Shown here piece by piece: positions 9,404 to 19,400 of a stretch of 64,000 nt of DNA. Within the stretch, counting starts at the first letter, position 1, and each line of letters begins with the position of its first letter. This stretch comes from Pantoea stewartii subsp. stewartii. GTDB lineage: Bacteria; Pseudomonadota; Gammaproteobacteria; Enterobacterales; Enterobacteriaceae. Under the pieces are notes generated by a model. That model was not told the DNA's origin. It did not search any database and was given only the letters and a program-made list of their open reading frames with translations. The DNA lies in NCBI RefSeq assembly GCF_008801695.1, contig NZ_VZPF01000016.1:1-64000 (forward strand). Direction: 5' to 3'. The position numbers were made by a program, and so were the translations under genes.

Positions 9404-9430
9404 TAAACTCCTGGCCTGCTCAACCGATAA
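9404..9430 (+). promoter_or_regulatory. Sigma-28 (FliA) flagellar promoter
   Basis: TAAACTCC, an 11-base gap, then ACCGATAA fits the FliA consensus (TAAA, about 15 bases, GCCGATAA) with one mismatch in the -10 element. It lies 45 bases upstream of the chemoreceptor start, where such a promoter is expected. Confidence 0.75.
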
Positions 9431-9474
9431 CCAATTTGGCTTAACATCGTTGACATGGGCAGGAGGCAGAGGTC

Positions 9475-11310
9475 ATGGGGTTGCGGTTAGAAAATACAAA
9501 AATTTCGCACAAACTCAGTTTAGGATTTGGACTCGTTTTGCTGTTGGTGGTGGGATCGGGCTCGGTAAGCATCGCGCGTTTTAAAACTATCCATGACGTT
9601 TATGAACAGAGCAACCTGATTTACGACATTAATATTGACGTGTTTCAGGCTAAGGTTAACCGGTTGAAACTGCTGTATGGCGATGAGAAAGCGGGTAAAG
9701 TGATGGCGGATTATATCGCCCATGCCGCTCAGCTGACGCATGATGCCCAACAGTACCGATGGCTGCCCGAGGAGTAAACACAGCTCCAGGAGATCGCCAG
9801 CCAGCTCAGCCACTTTCAGGCCAGCATCAGCGCAATGACCCAGGCCATGCAGTCTCTGGCAGAAACGGGTAAGCAGCTCGATCAGCGCAACATGCAGAGC
9901 CAGTCAACGCTGTACGAAGCGTTGATTAAAACCCAGATGACCGATGCCAGTGCACTGTTTCAGCAACTGCTTGCAATCAGCCAGTTGCGCGATCAGCTTC
10001 AGTTACTCCGTTATGATCCCGCTCATGCCAGCGCGATTCAGTCTCAGCTCACACCGCAGGTCAACGCCATCCAGACCGCTCTCACCACTCTGTTACCGCA
10101 ATTACCTCCCGATGCTCAGACGCAGCTCAACGCGCTGTGGAATGCAACCCTTGAGGTTAAGCAACTCAGTGAACGTTACGCGGCAGGCTTTCTGGCCCTC
10201 AGTCAGGCGGAGAACGCGGTGAAGGTCGATGGCGATAAGAGCAGTGCTATCCTCAAAACGCTTCTGCAGCAGATGAAGGTAGAAAACAGCGACCTGACCA
10301 GGAGTTCTGTTAACCTGACGCTGTTGACGGTTGGCCTTGCTGTGCTGCTGGGCATGTTGATTGCCTGGCTGATTGGCCGACAGATTACTCATCCCGTCAG
10401 AAAGAATTTATGGCTGGCGGAGCGCATTGCTAAGGGCGATTTAAGCGCCGATATCAAACCGGCGGGCCGTGATGAGCTGGGCAAACTGGCTGGCGCGATG
10501 GGCGCGATGAATCAGCGTCTGCGGACAATGATTCTGGAGGTCCGCGACAGCATGCTCACGCTGTCGCAGGCGGCGAGCAGTATTAACAGCGACAACCACA
10601 CGCTCTCGTCCCGCACAGAACAGCAGTCCGCCGCCGTGGTGCAGACGGCTGCCAGCATGGAACAGTTAACCGTTACGGTGAAGCACAACGCAGATAACGC
10701 GCGCCACGCCAGCCAGATTGCTGCTGAAGCGTCTAAAACGGCGGAGCAAGGCGGTGCCGCCGTCACGGAAGTCGTGCAAACCATGGGCGATATTTCTGCC
10801 AGCTCGAAGAAAATCGCCGAGATCACGGCCGTTATCGACAGTATTGCTTTCCAGACCAATATCCTGGCTCTGAATGCCGCCGTGGAAGCGGCACGCGCTG
10901 GCGAGCATGGCCGGGGGTTTGCGGTCGTCGCCAGCGAAGTACGTAGCCTTTCGCAGCGCAGTGCGCAGGCGGCGAAGGATATCGATCAACTGATCAGCGC
11001 ATCGGTCAGCCAAATCGCGGAAGGCAATAACCGCGTTGCGCGCGCGGGCGAGAGAATGGGACAGGTGGTTCAGGCGATTTCCCGTGTGAATGACATCGTG
11101 GGTGAGATCTCTTCCGCCTCGGATGAGCAAAGCCGTGGCATTGAGCAGATTGCGCGTGCGGTCTCAGAACTGGACAGCACCACCCAGCAAAACGCCTCGC
11201 TGGTCTCTGCCTCTGCCCTTTCAGCCACCGCGCTGGAAGATCAGGCGCGCCGACTTGAAACGCTGGTCAAACAGTTTAGCCTGGAACCCGGTCAGACAGC
11301 CGCACGCTAA
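9475..11310 (+). pseudogene. Methyl-accepting chemotaxis protein, interrupted by an in-frame TAA
   Basis: The frame encodes a complete 611-codon chemoreceptor apart from TAA at 9775-9777 (codon 101). Before the stop: cytoplasmic N-terminus, TM1 (about 12-32) and the first helix of an all-helical ligand domain. After it: the rest of the ligand domain, TM2 (LTLLTVGLAVLLGMLIAWLIG, about 281-301), a HAMP domain, and the signalling hairpin with AFQTNILALNAAVEAARAGE. Reading in the same frame across the stop is seamless, so a single base change explains it. It has a FliA promoter and a terminator. Without readthrough only a 100-residue fragment is made, or the part from ATG 9835 if internally initiated. 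Real pseudogene or sequencing error are both possible. Confidence 0.88.
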
Positions 11311-11335
11311 TCCGGCTGACGTATTACGCCCTATA

Positions 11336-11358
11336 AGCGCCTGTCGGGCGCTTTTTTT
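11336..11358 (+). terminator. Rho-independent terminator after the chemoreceptor gene
   Basis: Perfect stem AGCGCC/GGCGCT with loop TGTCG, followed by a run of seven T, 26 bases after the stop codon. Confidence 0.9.
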
Positions 11359-11589
11359 ATGGCAGATGATTAGATCCGCCTGCGTGACGCCCGCTCGACG
11401 GCACGCTGCCGGACAGGAACAGTGCGGACGCGGGGTGTTGGGCCCTGACGGGAGTACGACAGATTTTGCGGGCCCCGTGGGCCTCGCCCTGCGGGTGATG
11501 CTGACGCATCAGCCTGAATCGCAACGCGATTCAGTCGAACCTGCTGCAGGTTCTCATCATGCACGCTTGACTGTACTGCCCCATAAACG
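11359..11589. repeat. Hairpin-dense intergenic element
   Basis: No convincing gene lies here. From 11471 to 11553 there is a row of short inverted repeats almost without gaps: GGCCC/GGGCC (11471-11483), CGCCC/GGGTG with one G-T pair (11485-11497), TGATGC/GCATCA (11496-11511), CTGAATCGC/GCGATTCAG (11514-11534) and GAACCTGC/GCAGGTTC (11537-11553). The last two are perfect 9- and 8-bp stems with loops of three and one bases. A 64-codon minus-strand frame (11370-11564) crosses the element but its Arg-rich product looks like nothing I know. The element sits between the chemoreceptor terminator and the tRNA-Lys terminator. Confidence 0.6.
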
Positions 11590-11615
11590 AAAAGCGCGCC
11601 CGTGGGCGCGCTTTT
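11590..11615 (-). terminator. Terminator of the tRNA-Lys operon
   Basis: A 12-bp perfect stem (AAAAGCGCGCCC with GGGCGCGCTTTT) with a minimal loop. It lies 6 bases beyond the 3' end of the second tRNA-Lys in transcription order. Confidence 0.85.
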
Positions 11616-11621
11616 CTGTAT

Positions 11622-11697
11622 TGGTGGGTCGTGCAGGATTCGAACCTGCGACCAATTGATTAAAAGTCAACTGCTCTACCAACTGAGCTAACGACCC
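11622..11697 (-). tRNA. tRNA-Lys (TTT)
   Basis: 76 bases with encoded CCA. The reverse complement starts GGGTCGTTAGCTCAG, has anticodon TTT in ACTTTTAAT, a GGTTCGAATCC T-arm and ends GACCCACCA. It is identical to the second copy 54 bases upstream. In E. coli a lys/val tRNA cluster also lies beside cpoB; the Val genes are missing here. Confidence 0.98.
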
Positions 11698-11751
11698 GCT
11701 CGGGGCTTACAACCGCTCAAACACATGTATGCATGCTGCCTGAGAATAAGA

Positions 11752-11827
11752 TGGTGGGTCGTGCAGGATTCGAACCTGCGACCAATTGATTAAAAGTCAA
11801 CTGCTCTACCAACTGAGCTAACGACCC
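11752..11827 (-). tRNA. tRNA-Lys (TTT)
   Basis: 76 bases with encoded CCA, identical to the other tRNA-Lys copy. It is the promoter-proximal gene of the pair. Its leader contains a perfect 8-bp hairpin (GACACATT/AATGTGTC, 11844-11862), which may take part in 5' processing. Confidence 0.98.
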
Positions 11828-11878
11828 ATCTTCAGGCTTGCCAGACACATTTGCAATGTGTCCCGGCAACGGCGGCAT

Positions 11879-11906
11879 ATATTACTGATTTACCGAGGTA
11901 GCGCAA
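11879..11906 (-). promoter_or_regulatory. Promoter of the tRNA-Lys pair
   Basis: On the minus strand TTGCGC, a 16-base gap, then TAATAT lies about 50 bases upstream of the first tRNA-Lys. GCCGCC follows shortly after, a GC-rich discriminator typical of stringently controlled tRNA promoters. Confidence 0.55.
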
Positions 11907-11993
11907 CCCTTATTTTCTGTTAAGGGGTTCAATTGCCTACCTTTCATGCGGCAAGACCAGAAATCCATCGATATCCGGTCAAACCTGCACAAA

Positions 11994-12800
11994 TTACATA
12001 CCAGACAAGCGTTTTTGTGCCTGCTTAGCAGATTCGGTGTTCGGGTAAAGTTTGATCACCTGCTGATAAACGGCTTTGGCTTTTGCCGTGTCGTTTTTCT
12101 CTTGCATGATCACGCCAACCTTAAACAACGCTTCAGCCGCCTTGGGGGATTTTGGATACTGCTTCACCACCGTGGCGTAATAATACGCTGCGTCGTCTTT
12201 TTTACCTTTGTTATAAAACAGCTGCCCCAGCCAGTAATTGGCATTCGGCTGATACGTCGAGTCCGGGTAACGCTTCACCCACGCCTGCAGCGCAGTGATG
12301 GCCTGATCGTACTGTTTTTTCTCCAGAATGAGCGCAACAGCAGCATTGTAATCGCTGTTAGCATCGCCACTCTGAACAGGCGCACTGCTGCCGGCCGCGG
12401 CCGCACCTGCATCGTTGCCCGCTGTCGCAGCGCCCGTAGCCGCATTGTCACCGGCACCCGCGGCAGGCTGACTGGCATTGCTGCTGTTATTGCTGCTCAG
12501 ACTGTCGATCTGTTGATAGATCTGCTTCTGGCGCTCAATAACCTGATTCAGCTGATAGGTATTTTGCTGGATTTCCCCACGCAATGAGTCGATATCCCGC
12601 TGGTTATCACTCATCTGCTGCTGCAGTTGCTGCATCAGCTGTGCCTGGGCATTGGAGATTCTTTCGAGACTGGTGACACGGTCTTCGACCGAGCCGGAGC
12701 CAACGCTACTGATTGACGCTTGGGCATGAGCGGCCCAGGGGGCCGCTACGCCAATCAGTAACGACAGACTCAACAGGTGATGTCTGAAGTTACTAACCAT
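11994..12800 (-). CDS. cpoB: Cell division coordinator CpoB
   Basis: A 268-residue periplasmic protein that links PBP1B peptidoglycan synthesis with Tol-driven outer-membrane constriction. A signal peptide ends near AAHA. A coiled-coil trimerisation segment with many Gln follows (about 35-100), then a low-complexity Ala/Gly/Asn linker, then tetratricopeptide repeats (about 145-268; YWLGQLFYNKGKKDDAAYYY and similar). It is the last gene of the tol-pal run, 9 bases after pal. Confidence 0.95.
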   Translation of the reverse strand: MVSNFRHHLLSLSLLIGVAAPWAAHAQASISSVGSGSVEDRVTSLERISNAQAQLMQQLQQQMSDNQRDIDSLRGEIQQNTYQLNQVIERQKQIYQQIDSLSSNNSSNASQPAAGAGDNAATGAATAGNDAGAAAAGSSAPVQSGDANSDYNAAVALILEKKQYDQAITALQAWVKRYPDSTYQPNANYWLGQLFYNKGKKDDAAYYYATVVKQYPKSPKAAEALFKVGVIMQEKNDTAKAKAVYQQVIKLYPNTESAKQAQKRLSGM

Positions 12801-12809
12801 GTGATTCTC

Positions 12810-13331
12810 TTAGTAGACCAGTACGGCACGACGGTTTTTAGCGTAAGCCGCTTCGTCGTGGCCCAGAACAGCTGGTTTCTCTTTACCGTAAGATACGATA
12901 GACATCTGATCCGCAGACACGCCTTTACCTTGCAGGTACATCTTAACGGCGTTAGCACGACGCTCGCCCAGGGCGATGTTGTACTCTGGCGTACCGCGCT
13001 CATCCGCATGACCTTCAATGGTCACTTTGTAAGACGGGTTGCTACGCAGGAAGTTAGCGTGCTGATCCAGCATCTGAGCGTAGTCAGGCTGAACATCGTA
13101 TTTGTCCAGACCGAAGTAAACGATGTTGTTCTGTTGCAGCTGTTGCATCTGCAGACGCGCCTGCTCATCAGAAGACATGTTGCCGTTGTTCATACCAGAG
13201 TTAGCACCGTAAGCGCCGTCAGCACCTGCGCCAGACTGGTCGTTGTTGTTATTTTTGTGTGAGCTACACGCCGCAACTGCCATGATTGGCAGAGCCAGCA
13301 TTAAACCCTTCAGTACTTTGTTCAGTTGCAT
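12810..13331 (-). CDS. pal: Peptidoglycan-associated lipoprotein Pal
   Basis: A 173-residue outer-membrane lipoprotein. The lipobox is AVAACSS, with lipidation at the Cys near residue 22. A Asn/Gly-rich linker follows, then an OmpA-like peptidoglycan-binding domain with [24 protein letters not shown] and GERRANAV. It anchors the outer membrane to peptidoglycan and binds TolB and TolA. The linker is unusually rich in Asn and Gly. It lies downstream of tolB in the same operon. Confidence 0.98.
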   Translation of the reverse strand: MQLNKVLKGLMLALPIMAVAACSSHKNNNNDQSGAGADGAYGANSGMNNGNMSSDEQARLQMQQLQQNNIVYFGLDKYDVQPDYAQMLDQHANFLRSNPSYKVTIEGHADERGTPEYNIALGERRANAVKMYLQGKGVSADQMSIVSYGKEKPAVLGHDEAAYAKNRRAVLVY

Positions 13332-13383
13332 TTGAAAATTCCCATTATTGTTTATTTTTTTGTAATGTCAGAAAGCTCAGACA

Positions 13384-14679
13384 TTACAGGTACGGCGACC
13401 AGGCAGGAAATTTGACCTGTCCATCAGTTGCCGGAAGACGCGCTTTGAAACGACCGTCGGTTGAAACCAACTGCAACACAGAACCCATGCCCTGAGTCGA
13501 GCTGTAGATTACCATGGTGCCGTTTGGAGCCAGGCTCGGCGTTTCATCCAGGAACGTGTCCGTTAACGTTTGAACGGCTCCCGTTACCAGATCCTGTTTG
13601 GCGACGTGTTGAGCACCGCCACTGGTGCTAATCATCACCATTGATTTTCCATCACTGGCTACATCCGCATCCTGGTTCTGAGCGCCTTCCCAGGTAATGC
13701 GCTGTGATGCACCACCATTGATGCTGATTTTGTAGATCTGCGGCGCACCGGCCTGGTCAGAGGTATACGCCAGCGTCTGGCTGTCCGGGAACCAGGTTGG
13801 TTCAGTGCTGTTATAGCGACCATCTGTAATCTGACGAATCTGCCCGGAGGCCAGGTCCATAACATAGAGATTCAGACTACCGGTTTTAGACAGGGCGAAG
13901 GCCAGCTTGGTGCCGTCCGGTGAGAAGGCTGGCGCACCATTGTGACGCGGGAATGAAGCGACCTGACGAACAGAGCCGTTAGACAAGGTCTGAATCACCA
14001 GCGCTGACTTGCCGCTTTCAAAGGTTACATACGCCAGTTTGCTGCCATCGGGCGACCAGGCAGGCGACATCAGCGGTTGCGGTGAACGGTGCACGACAAA
14101 CTGGTTGTAACCGTCGTAATCGGCAACGCGCAGTTCATACGGGAACTGACCGCCGTTGGTCTGTACCACATAGGCGATACGGGTACGGAACGCCCCTTTA
14201 ATGCCAGTCAGTTTCTGGAACGCCTCATCACTGACGGTGTGCGCCGCATAGCGCAGCCACTGTTTTGTAATTTTATAGGAGTTTTGCGCCAGCACGGTGC
14301 CTGGTGCACCTGCGGTATCCACCAGCTGGTAGGACACCTGATAGCTGCCATCAGCATTCGGCTGAATCTGTCCAACAACCACGGCATCAATACCCAGTGC
14401 GCTCCATGCAGCAGGCTGCACTTCCTGAGCACTGGTCGGCTGCTGCGGCAGACGTGAACGATCAAGCGGGTTAAATTTACCGCTGTTACGCAGGTCAGCT
14501 GCGACGATACCACCGATATCTTCCGGTGCCGCGCCTGGGCCAGACCATTTAAACGGAATCACACCGATAGGGCGCGCGCTGTTGACGCCCTGGGTGATTT
14601 CAATGCGAACCTCTGCATGCAGCACCGCTGCCCACAGCAGGATAAAAAAGCCTAACGTTACGCGAAGAGCTTGCTTCAT
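13384..14679 (-). CDS. tolB: Tol-Pal system protein TolB
   Basis: A 431-residue periplasmic beta-propeller that passes signals between TolA and Pal. Signal peptide [22 protein letters not shown] is followed by the TolB box ([10 protein letters not shown]), an N-terminal alpha/beta domain (about 25-165), and a six-bladed propeller with repeated [11 protein letters not shown]-type blades. ATG 14679 follows AGGGAG at good distance; in-frame codons further upstream lack a ribosome site. It follows tolA after a 115-base gap, longer than the other gaps in the operon. Confidence 0.98.
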   Translation of the reverse strand: MKQALRVTLGFFILLWAAVLHAEVRIEITQGVNSARPIGVIPFKWSGPGAAPEDIGGIVAADLRNSGKFNPLDRSRLPQQPTSAQEVQPAAWSALGIDAVVVGQIQPNADGSYQVSYQLVDTAGAPGTVLAQNSYKITKQWLRYAAHTVSDEAFQKLTGIKGAFRTRIAYVVQTNGGQFPYELRVADYDGYNQFVVHRSPQPLMSPAWSPDGSKLAYVTFESGKSALVIQTLSNGSVRQVASFPRHNGAPAFSPDGTKLAFALSKTGSLNLYVMDLASGQIRQITDGRYNSTEPTWFPDSQTLAYTSDQAGAPQIYKISINGGASQRITWEGAQNQDADVASDGKSMVMISTSGGAQHVAKQDLVTGAVQTLTDTFLDETPSLAPNGTMVIYSSTQGMGSVLQLVSTDGRFKARLPATDGQVKFPAWSPYL

Positions 14680-14794
14680 TTTATCTCCCTTATCTGAACC
14701 TGAGTCCGCGATAATTGGCACTGTTCCTGAAAACCACGAGTACAACTAGAGTACGGCAAGCTAACCATAGATCAACCTGCCGCAGGTTACTGCA

Positions 14795-16090
14795 TTATTG
14801 CGGTCTGAAACGCATCGGGGCGTTTTTAAACACTTCGTACACCGCTTGTGAAGGCGGTTTCGGAATATGTGCCTGCTTCGCCGCCGCAATGGCGGCCTGG
14901 CACAGCGCCGGATCGCCGCCTTCTGATTTAACGTCAATCAGCATGCCATCAGGAGCAAGTTTAATACGTAAGTCACAGCTTTTGCCGCTATACAGGTCCG
15001 CATCGTAGAAACGGCTCTGAATTGCGCTGGTGATCTGCCCAAGATACGCATTCACATCTGCGCCAGAAGCACCCGCCTTCTTCTGATTACCCTGCCCTGC
15101 TGCTCCACCCGACGCGCCGCTTTTCGGTGCATTCTTACCGGACGCTAAGCCGCCCAGCAGGTCATCGACGTCGCTGTCATTGGCGGCATCAGCGGCCGCT
15201 TTCGCTTTCGCCTCGGCTTTTGCCTTCGCATCCGCTTTTGCTTTGGCAGCAGCTTCCGCTTTCGCTTTGGCGGCGGCGTCCGCTTTTTCTTTGGCGGCCT
15301 TTTCTTTCGCTGCGGCGGCTGCTTTCTCTTTCGCTTCCTGGGCGGCTGCGGCTTTCGCTTCCGCTGCGGCTTTGGCTTCAGCCGCTTTCGCTTCTTTCGC
15401 GGCTTCCGCTTTAGCCTGTTTCGCCGCTTCGGCCTTAGCTTGTTTTGCGGCTTCGGCAGCCTCAGCTTTCGCCTGCTGCTCGGCCTGCTTCTTCGCTTCT
15501 GCGGCTGCGGCTTTCGCCTCTTGCTCAGCCTGCTTCTTCGCCTCTGCTGCGGCCTTCTTCGCCTCTTCCTGCGCCTTCATCTTTGCGTCTGCCGCGGCTT
15601 TCGCCTGTGCATCCGCTTCCGCTTTCGCATCGGCTTTGGCTTTCGCCGCGGCCGCTTCGGCGGCTTTCTGTTGCGCCTCGGCCTGTTTCGCTGCGGCTTC
15701 GGCTGCCTTCTGCTGTTCAGCCTGCGCTTTCGCCTGCTGTTTCGCGTCTTCCTGTGCCTGCAGTCGCTCTTTTTCCAGCTCTTTCAGCCGCTGCTGTTCA
15801 GCCGCTTGTTTCTGCTGAAGCTCTTCGGCCTGCTGCTGGGCCTGTTTCTGGCGCTGCTGCTCCGCACGCTGACTGTCGCTTTGCTGATTCTGCTGACGGT
15901 TATACTGTTCAACCACCGCACCGGGATCGACCATGACCGCTTCTATATCGCTACCGCCACCGCCGCCGCTGGCCTCAATGTGCTCATTAAACGAGCTCCA
16001 TATCAGCAGGGCGATCAGCACGATATGCAGAATCACCGAAATGATTATCGCGCGCTTTAACTTTTCGTTTTGCTCGGTTGCCTTCGACAC
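14795..16090 (-). CDS. tolA: Tol-Pal system energy-transducing protein TolA
   Basis: A 431-residue inner-membrane protein that spans the periplasm. It has an N-terminal membrane helix (about 13-34) with the SHLS-like motif SVILH, a Gly linker, a very long Ala/Lys/Glu helix (about 75-310) and a C-terminal globular domain ending in PSQAVYEVFKNAPMRFRP. It passes TolQR energy to Pal and is used by group A colicins and filamentous phages. The start is GTG, as in E. coli. The coding strand is strongly repetitive (GCx-AAA), which makes long open shadows on the other strand. It follows tolR after 26 bases. Confidence 0.97.
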   Translation of the reverse strand: MSKATEQNEKLKRAIIISVILHIVLIALLIWSSFNEHIEASGGGGGSDIEAVMVDPGAVVEQYNRQQNQQSDSQRAEQQRQKQAQQQAEELQQKQAAEQQRLKELEKERLQAQEDAKQQAKAQAEQQKAAEAAAKQAEAQQKAAEAAAAKAKADAKAEADAQAKAAADAKMKAQEEAKKAAAEAKKQAEQEAKAAAAEAKKQAEQQAKAEAAEAAKQAKAEAAKQAKAEAAKEAKAAEAKAAAEAKAAAAQEAKEKAAAAAKEKAAKEKADAAAKAKAEAAAKAKADAKAKAEAKAKAAADAANDSDVDDLLGGLASGKNAPKSGASGGAAGQGNQKKAGASGADVNAYLGQITSAIQSRFYDADLYSGKSCDLRIKLAPDGMLIDVKSEGGDPALCQAAIAAAKQAHIPKPPSQAVYEVFKNAPMRFRPQ

Positions 16091-16116
16091 ACTCGTTTCC
16101 CAAAAACGGTTCGACT

Positions 16117-16548
16117 TTAAATCGGCTGCGTCATCAAACCGACAGATTTAACCCCTGCCTGATGCAGCAGGTTCAGCGCCTTGATGATTTCATCATAAGG
16201 TACCTCTTTGGCACCACCGATCAAAAAGACGGTTTTCGGATTGGCTTCCAGACGACGTTGCGCTTCGCTAATCACCTGTTCTGGCGGCAACTGCGGCAAA
16301 CGATCGTGATCGACGACCATGCTGTATTGTCCCACGCCGGACACTTCAACAATCACGGGTGGGTTATCATCACTGGAAACCGTCTTAGAATCTGTTGCAT
16401 CGGGCAAATCCACTTCCACGCTTTGCGTGATGATGGGGGCCGTTGCCATAAAGATCAGCAGCAGCACCAGCAAAACGTCCAGCAGTGGAACGATGTTAAT
16501 TTCCGACTTTAGCTCGCGGCGACCGCGACCACGCACTCGGGCCATCAT
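16117..16548 (-). CDS. tolR: Tol-Pal system protein TolR
   Basis: A 143-residue ExbD/TolR-family subunit of the proton-driven TolQR motor. One membrane helix (NIVPLLDVLLVLLLIFMA) carries the conserved proton-bearing Asp; a periplasmic domain follows. It lies 10 bases after tolQ. Confidence 0.98.
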   Translation of the reverse strand: MMARVRGRGRRELKSEINIVPLLDVLLVLLLIFMATAPIITQSVEVDLPDATDSKTVSSDDNPPVIVEVSGVGQYSMVVDHDRLPQLPPEQVISEAQRRLEANPKTVFLIGGAKEVPYDEIIKALNLLHQAGVKSVGLMTQPI

Positions 16549-16558
16549 TTACCTCTGT

Positions 16559-17646
<1,088 letters not shown>

Positions 17647-17827
17647 TCTACATCCCGGCCTCGTTTTAAACGTTGCTACTATACGCAAGACAATTAGGGT
17701 TGGGAATGGGCTGTCAGAGCCAGGAGAAAATAATTATCAGTTGGTTACAACCGGACGTCATTAATGGAGGTTTCTTGACCAGACGCTGAAGTAAACTCAC
17801 GCGCCTGGGGTGAAGGGTGACAGGTCG

Positions 17828-18121
17828 TCAGCGATAAAAATGACTCAGCGCCCAGAAGAGTACCAGTAAGGCGGGCAATGGCGCAAAGAACGCACGCCAG
17901 CGTAAACGGCGCGGACGGAATCCGCTGCCGTGAATAACCCCCGTGCAGACCGCCCAAATCAGTACGATGCCCTGCCATAGCAGGATGCCTTCCGGGCGGG
18001 TTGCATAGCGCGCGGGGTCCCATAACAGGCAGCCGGCCAGCCATAAGGCGAGTATCAGAGAAAGGGCCCGGAGCGGGCCCTTATCCATCAGGCGATAACC
18101 TGTCTGAATGCCTGTGCGCAT
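17828..18121 (-). CDS. ybgE: Cyd operon protein YbgE
   Basis: A 97-residue inner-membrane protein of the cyd operon with unclear function. Three membrane helices are visible and the conserved MDKGPLRALS and CTGVIHGSGFRPR match E. coli YbgE. The ATG overlaps the cydX stop as TAATG. The length equals that of E. coli. A longer frame starting inside cydX is not used. Confidence 0.9.
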   Translation of the reverse strand: MRTGIQTGYRLMDKGPLRALSLILALWLAGCLLWDPARYATRPEGILLWQGIVLIWAVCTGVIHGSGFRPRRLRWRAFFAPLPALLVLFWALSHFYR

Positions 18122-18234
18122 TACGACTGGCGTTCCGCGTCGGCGCTGTCTTCGATATGTTCTATCGCCAGCGCGGTGATGATGCCAAAGGCACAGGCCA
18201 GCAGGGTGCCGAGAATCCAGGCAAAATACCACAT
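18121..18234 (-). CDS. cydX: Cytochrome bd-I oxidase subunit CydX
   Basis: A 37-residue single-helix subunit that stabilises the haem groups of cytochrome bd. It begins MWYFAWILGTLLACAFG, nearly identical to E. coli CydX, and ends in an acidic tail. AGGAGA lies 8 bases upstream. It follows cydB by 15 bases and overlaps ybgE. Confidence 0.95.
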   Translation of the reverse strand: MWYFAWILGTLLACAFGIITALAIEHIEDSADAERQS

Positions 18235-18249
18235 ATGTCGTCTCCTTTA

Positions 18250-19389
18250 TTAATAGAGTGCGTTACTGTTGCGCTCAACATGTTCTTTAGTGATACGACC
18301 AAACATTTTCCAGTAACACCAACTGGTATAGAGCAGAATAACCGGCACAAAAATTATCGCCGCGAAGGTCATTATTTCCAGCGTCAGCAAACTGGAGGTG
18401 GCGTCCCACATGGTCAGGCTGGTGCCGGGAACGGTACTGGACGGCATAATGAACGGAAACATCGCGATGCCGGCGGTCATAATGACGCAGGCCAGCGTCA
18501 GCGATGAGCAGAGAAACGCCAAGCCGCCCTTCTCTCCGCGCGAACACATTACGGTCAGTAAGGGCAACACCACGCCCAGAAGCGGGAATAACCACAACAC
18601 AGGATGCTGCTGGAAATTCACCATCCAGGCCCCCGCTTCGCGCACCACGGTTTTCCCCAGGGGATTAGAAGCAGCGAAGTGATCAAGCGTGCTGGTCACC
18701 ACATAGCCGTCAATACCGTACCTTACCCAGACGCCAGCCAGCGCGAAACACGCCATCATCACTAGCGCGGCAATCTGCGCCGTGATGCGTGAACGCAGGT
18801 GCAGTTCGCCCGTGGTGCGCATTTGCAGATAGGTCGCACCCTGCGTCAGTATCATGGCAACGCTCACCACACCGGCCAGTAGCGCAAAGGGGTTCAGCAA
18901 CTGGAAAAAGTTTCCGGTGTAATACAGCCGCATGTACTCGTCGGCATGAAAAGGCACGCCCTGCAGCAGATTGCCAAAGGCGACGCCGATCACCAGCGGC
19001 GGGACAAAGCTGCCGATAAAAATGCCCCAGTCCCAGGCACCGCGCCAGCGTGCATCTTCGATTTTTGAGCGATAGTCAAAGCCTACCGGACGGAAGTACA
19101 ACGAGGCCAGCACCAGAATCATCGCCACGTAGAAGCCGGAAAACGCGGCGGCGTACACCATCGGCCAGGCGGCAAACAGTGCGCCACCGGCGGTGATCAA
19201 CCAGACCTGATTGCCGTCCCAGTGCGGCGCGATAGAATTGATCATCACACGACGCTCGGTATCGGTCCGGCCTAATACGTGCGTCAGCATCCCGACGCCC
19301 ATATCGAAACCATCGGTGACGGCAAAGCCCACCAGCAGAATGCCGATTAGCAGCCACCAGACAAAGCGCAGAACTTCATAATCAAACAT
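18250..19389 (-). CDS. cydB: Cytochrome bd-I ubiquinol oxidase subunit II
   Basis: A 379-residue membrane subunit with about nine helices. The N-terminus MFDYEVLRFVWWLLIGILLV and the motif APHWDGNQVWLITAGGALFA are typical of CydB. With CydA it oxidises quinol and reduces oxygen to water under low oxygen. It lies 11 bases after cydA. Confidence 0.98.
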   Translation of the reverse strand: MFDYEVLRFVWWLLIGILLVGFAVTDGFDMGVGMLTHVLGRTDTERRVMINSIAPHWDGNQVWLITAGGALFAAWPMVYAAAFSGFYVAMILVLASLYFRPVGFDYRSKIEDARWRGAWDWGIFIGSFVPPLVIGVAFGNLLQGVPFHADEYMRLYYTGNFFQLLNPFALLAGVVSVAMILTQGATYLQMRTTGELHLRSRITAQIAALVMMACFALAGVWVRYGIDGYVVTSTLDHFAASNPLGKTVVREAGAWMVNFQQHPVLWLFPLLGVVLPLLTVMCSRGEKGGLAFLCSSLTLACVIMTAGIAMFPFIMPSSTVPGTSLTMWDATSSLLTLEIMTFAAIIFVPVILLYTSWCYWKMFGRITKEHVERNSNALY

Positions 19390-19400
19390 GGGGCTTCTCC

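Noticed and set aside
11370-11564. 64-codon minus-strand frame over the hairpin element
   Set aside because: No ribosome site or similarity that I can recognise; the inverted repeats explain the sequence better.
11946-12587. 213-codon plus-strand frame opposite cpoB
   Set aside because: cpoB is clearly real by signal peptide, coiled coil and repeats; the antisense frame has no recognisable features.
15127-16060. Long plus-strand frames opposite tolA, rich in Ala, Phe, Leu or Ser
   Set aside because: They are shadows of the GCx-AAx repeats of tolA and have no independent support.
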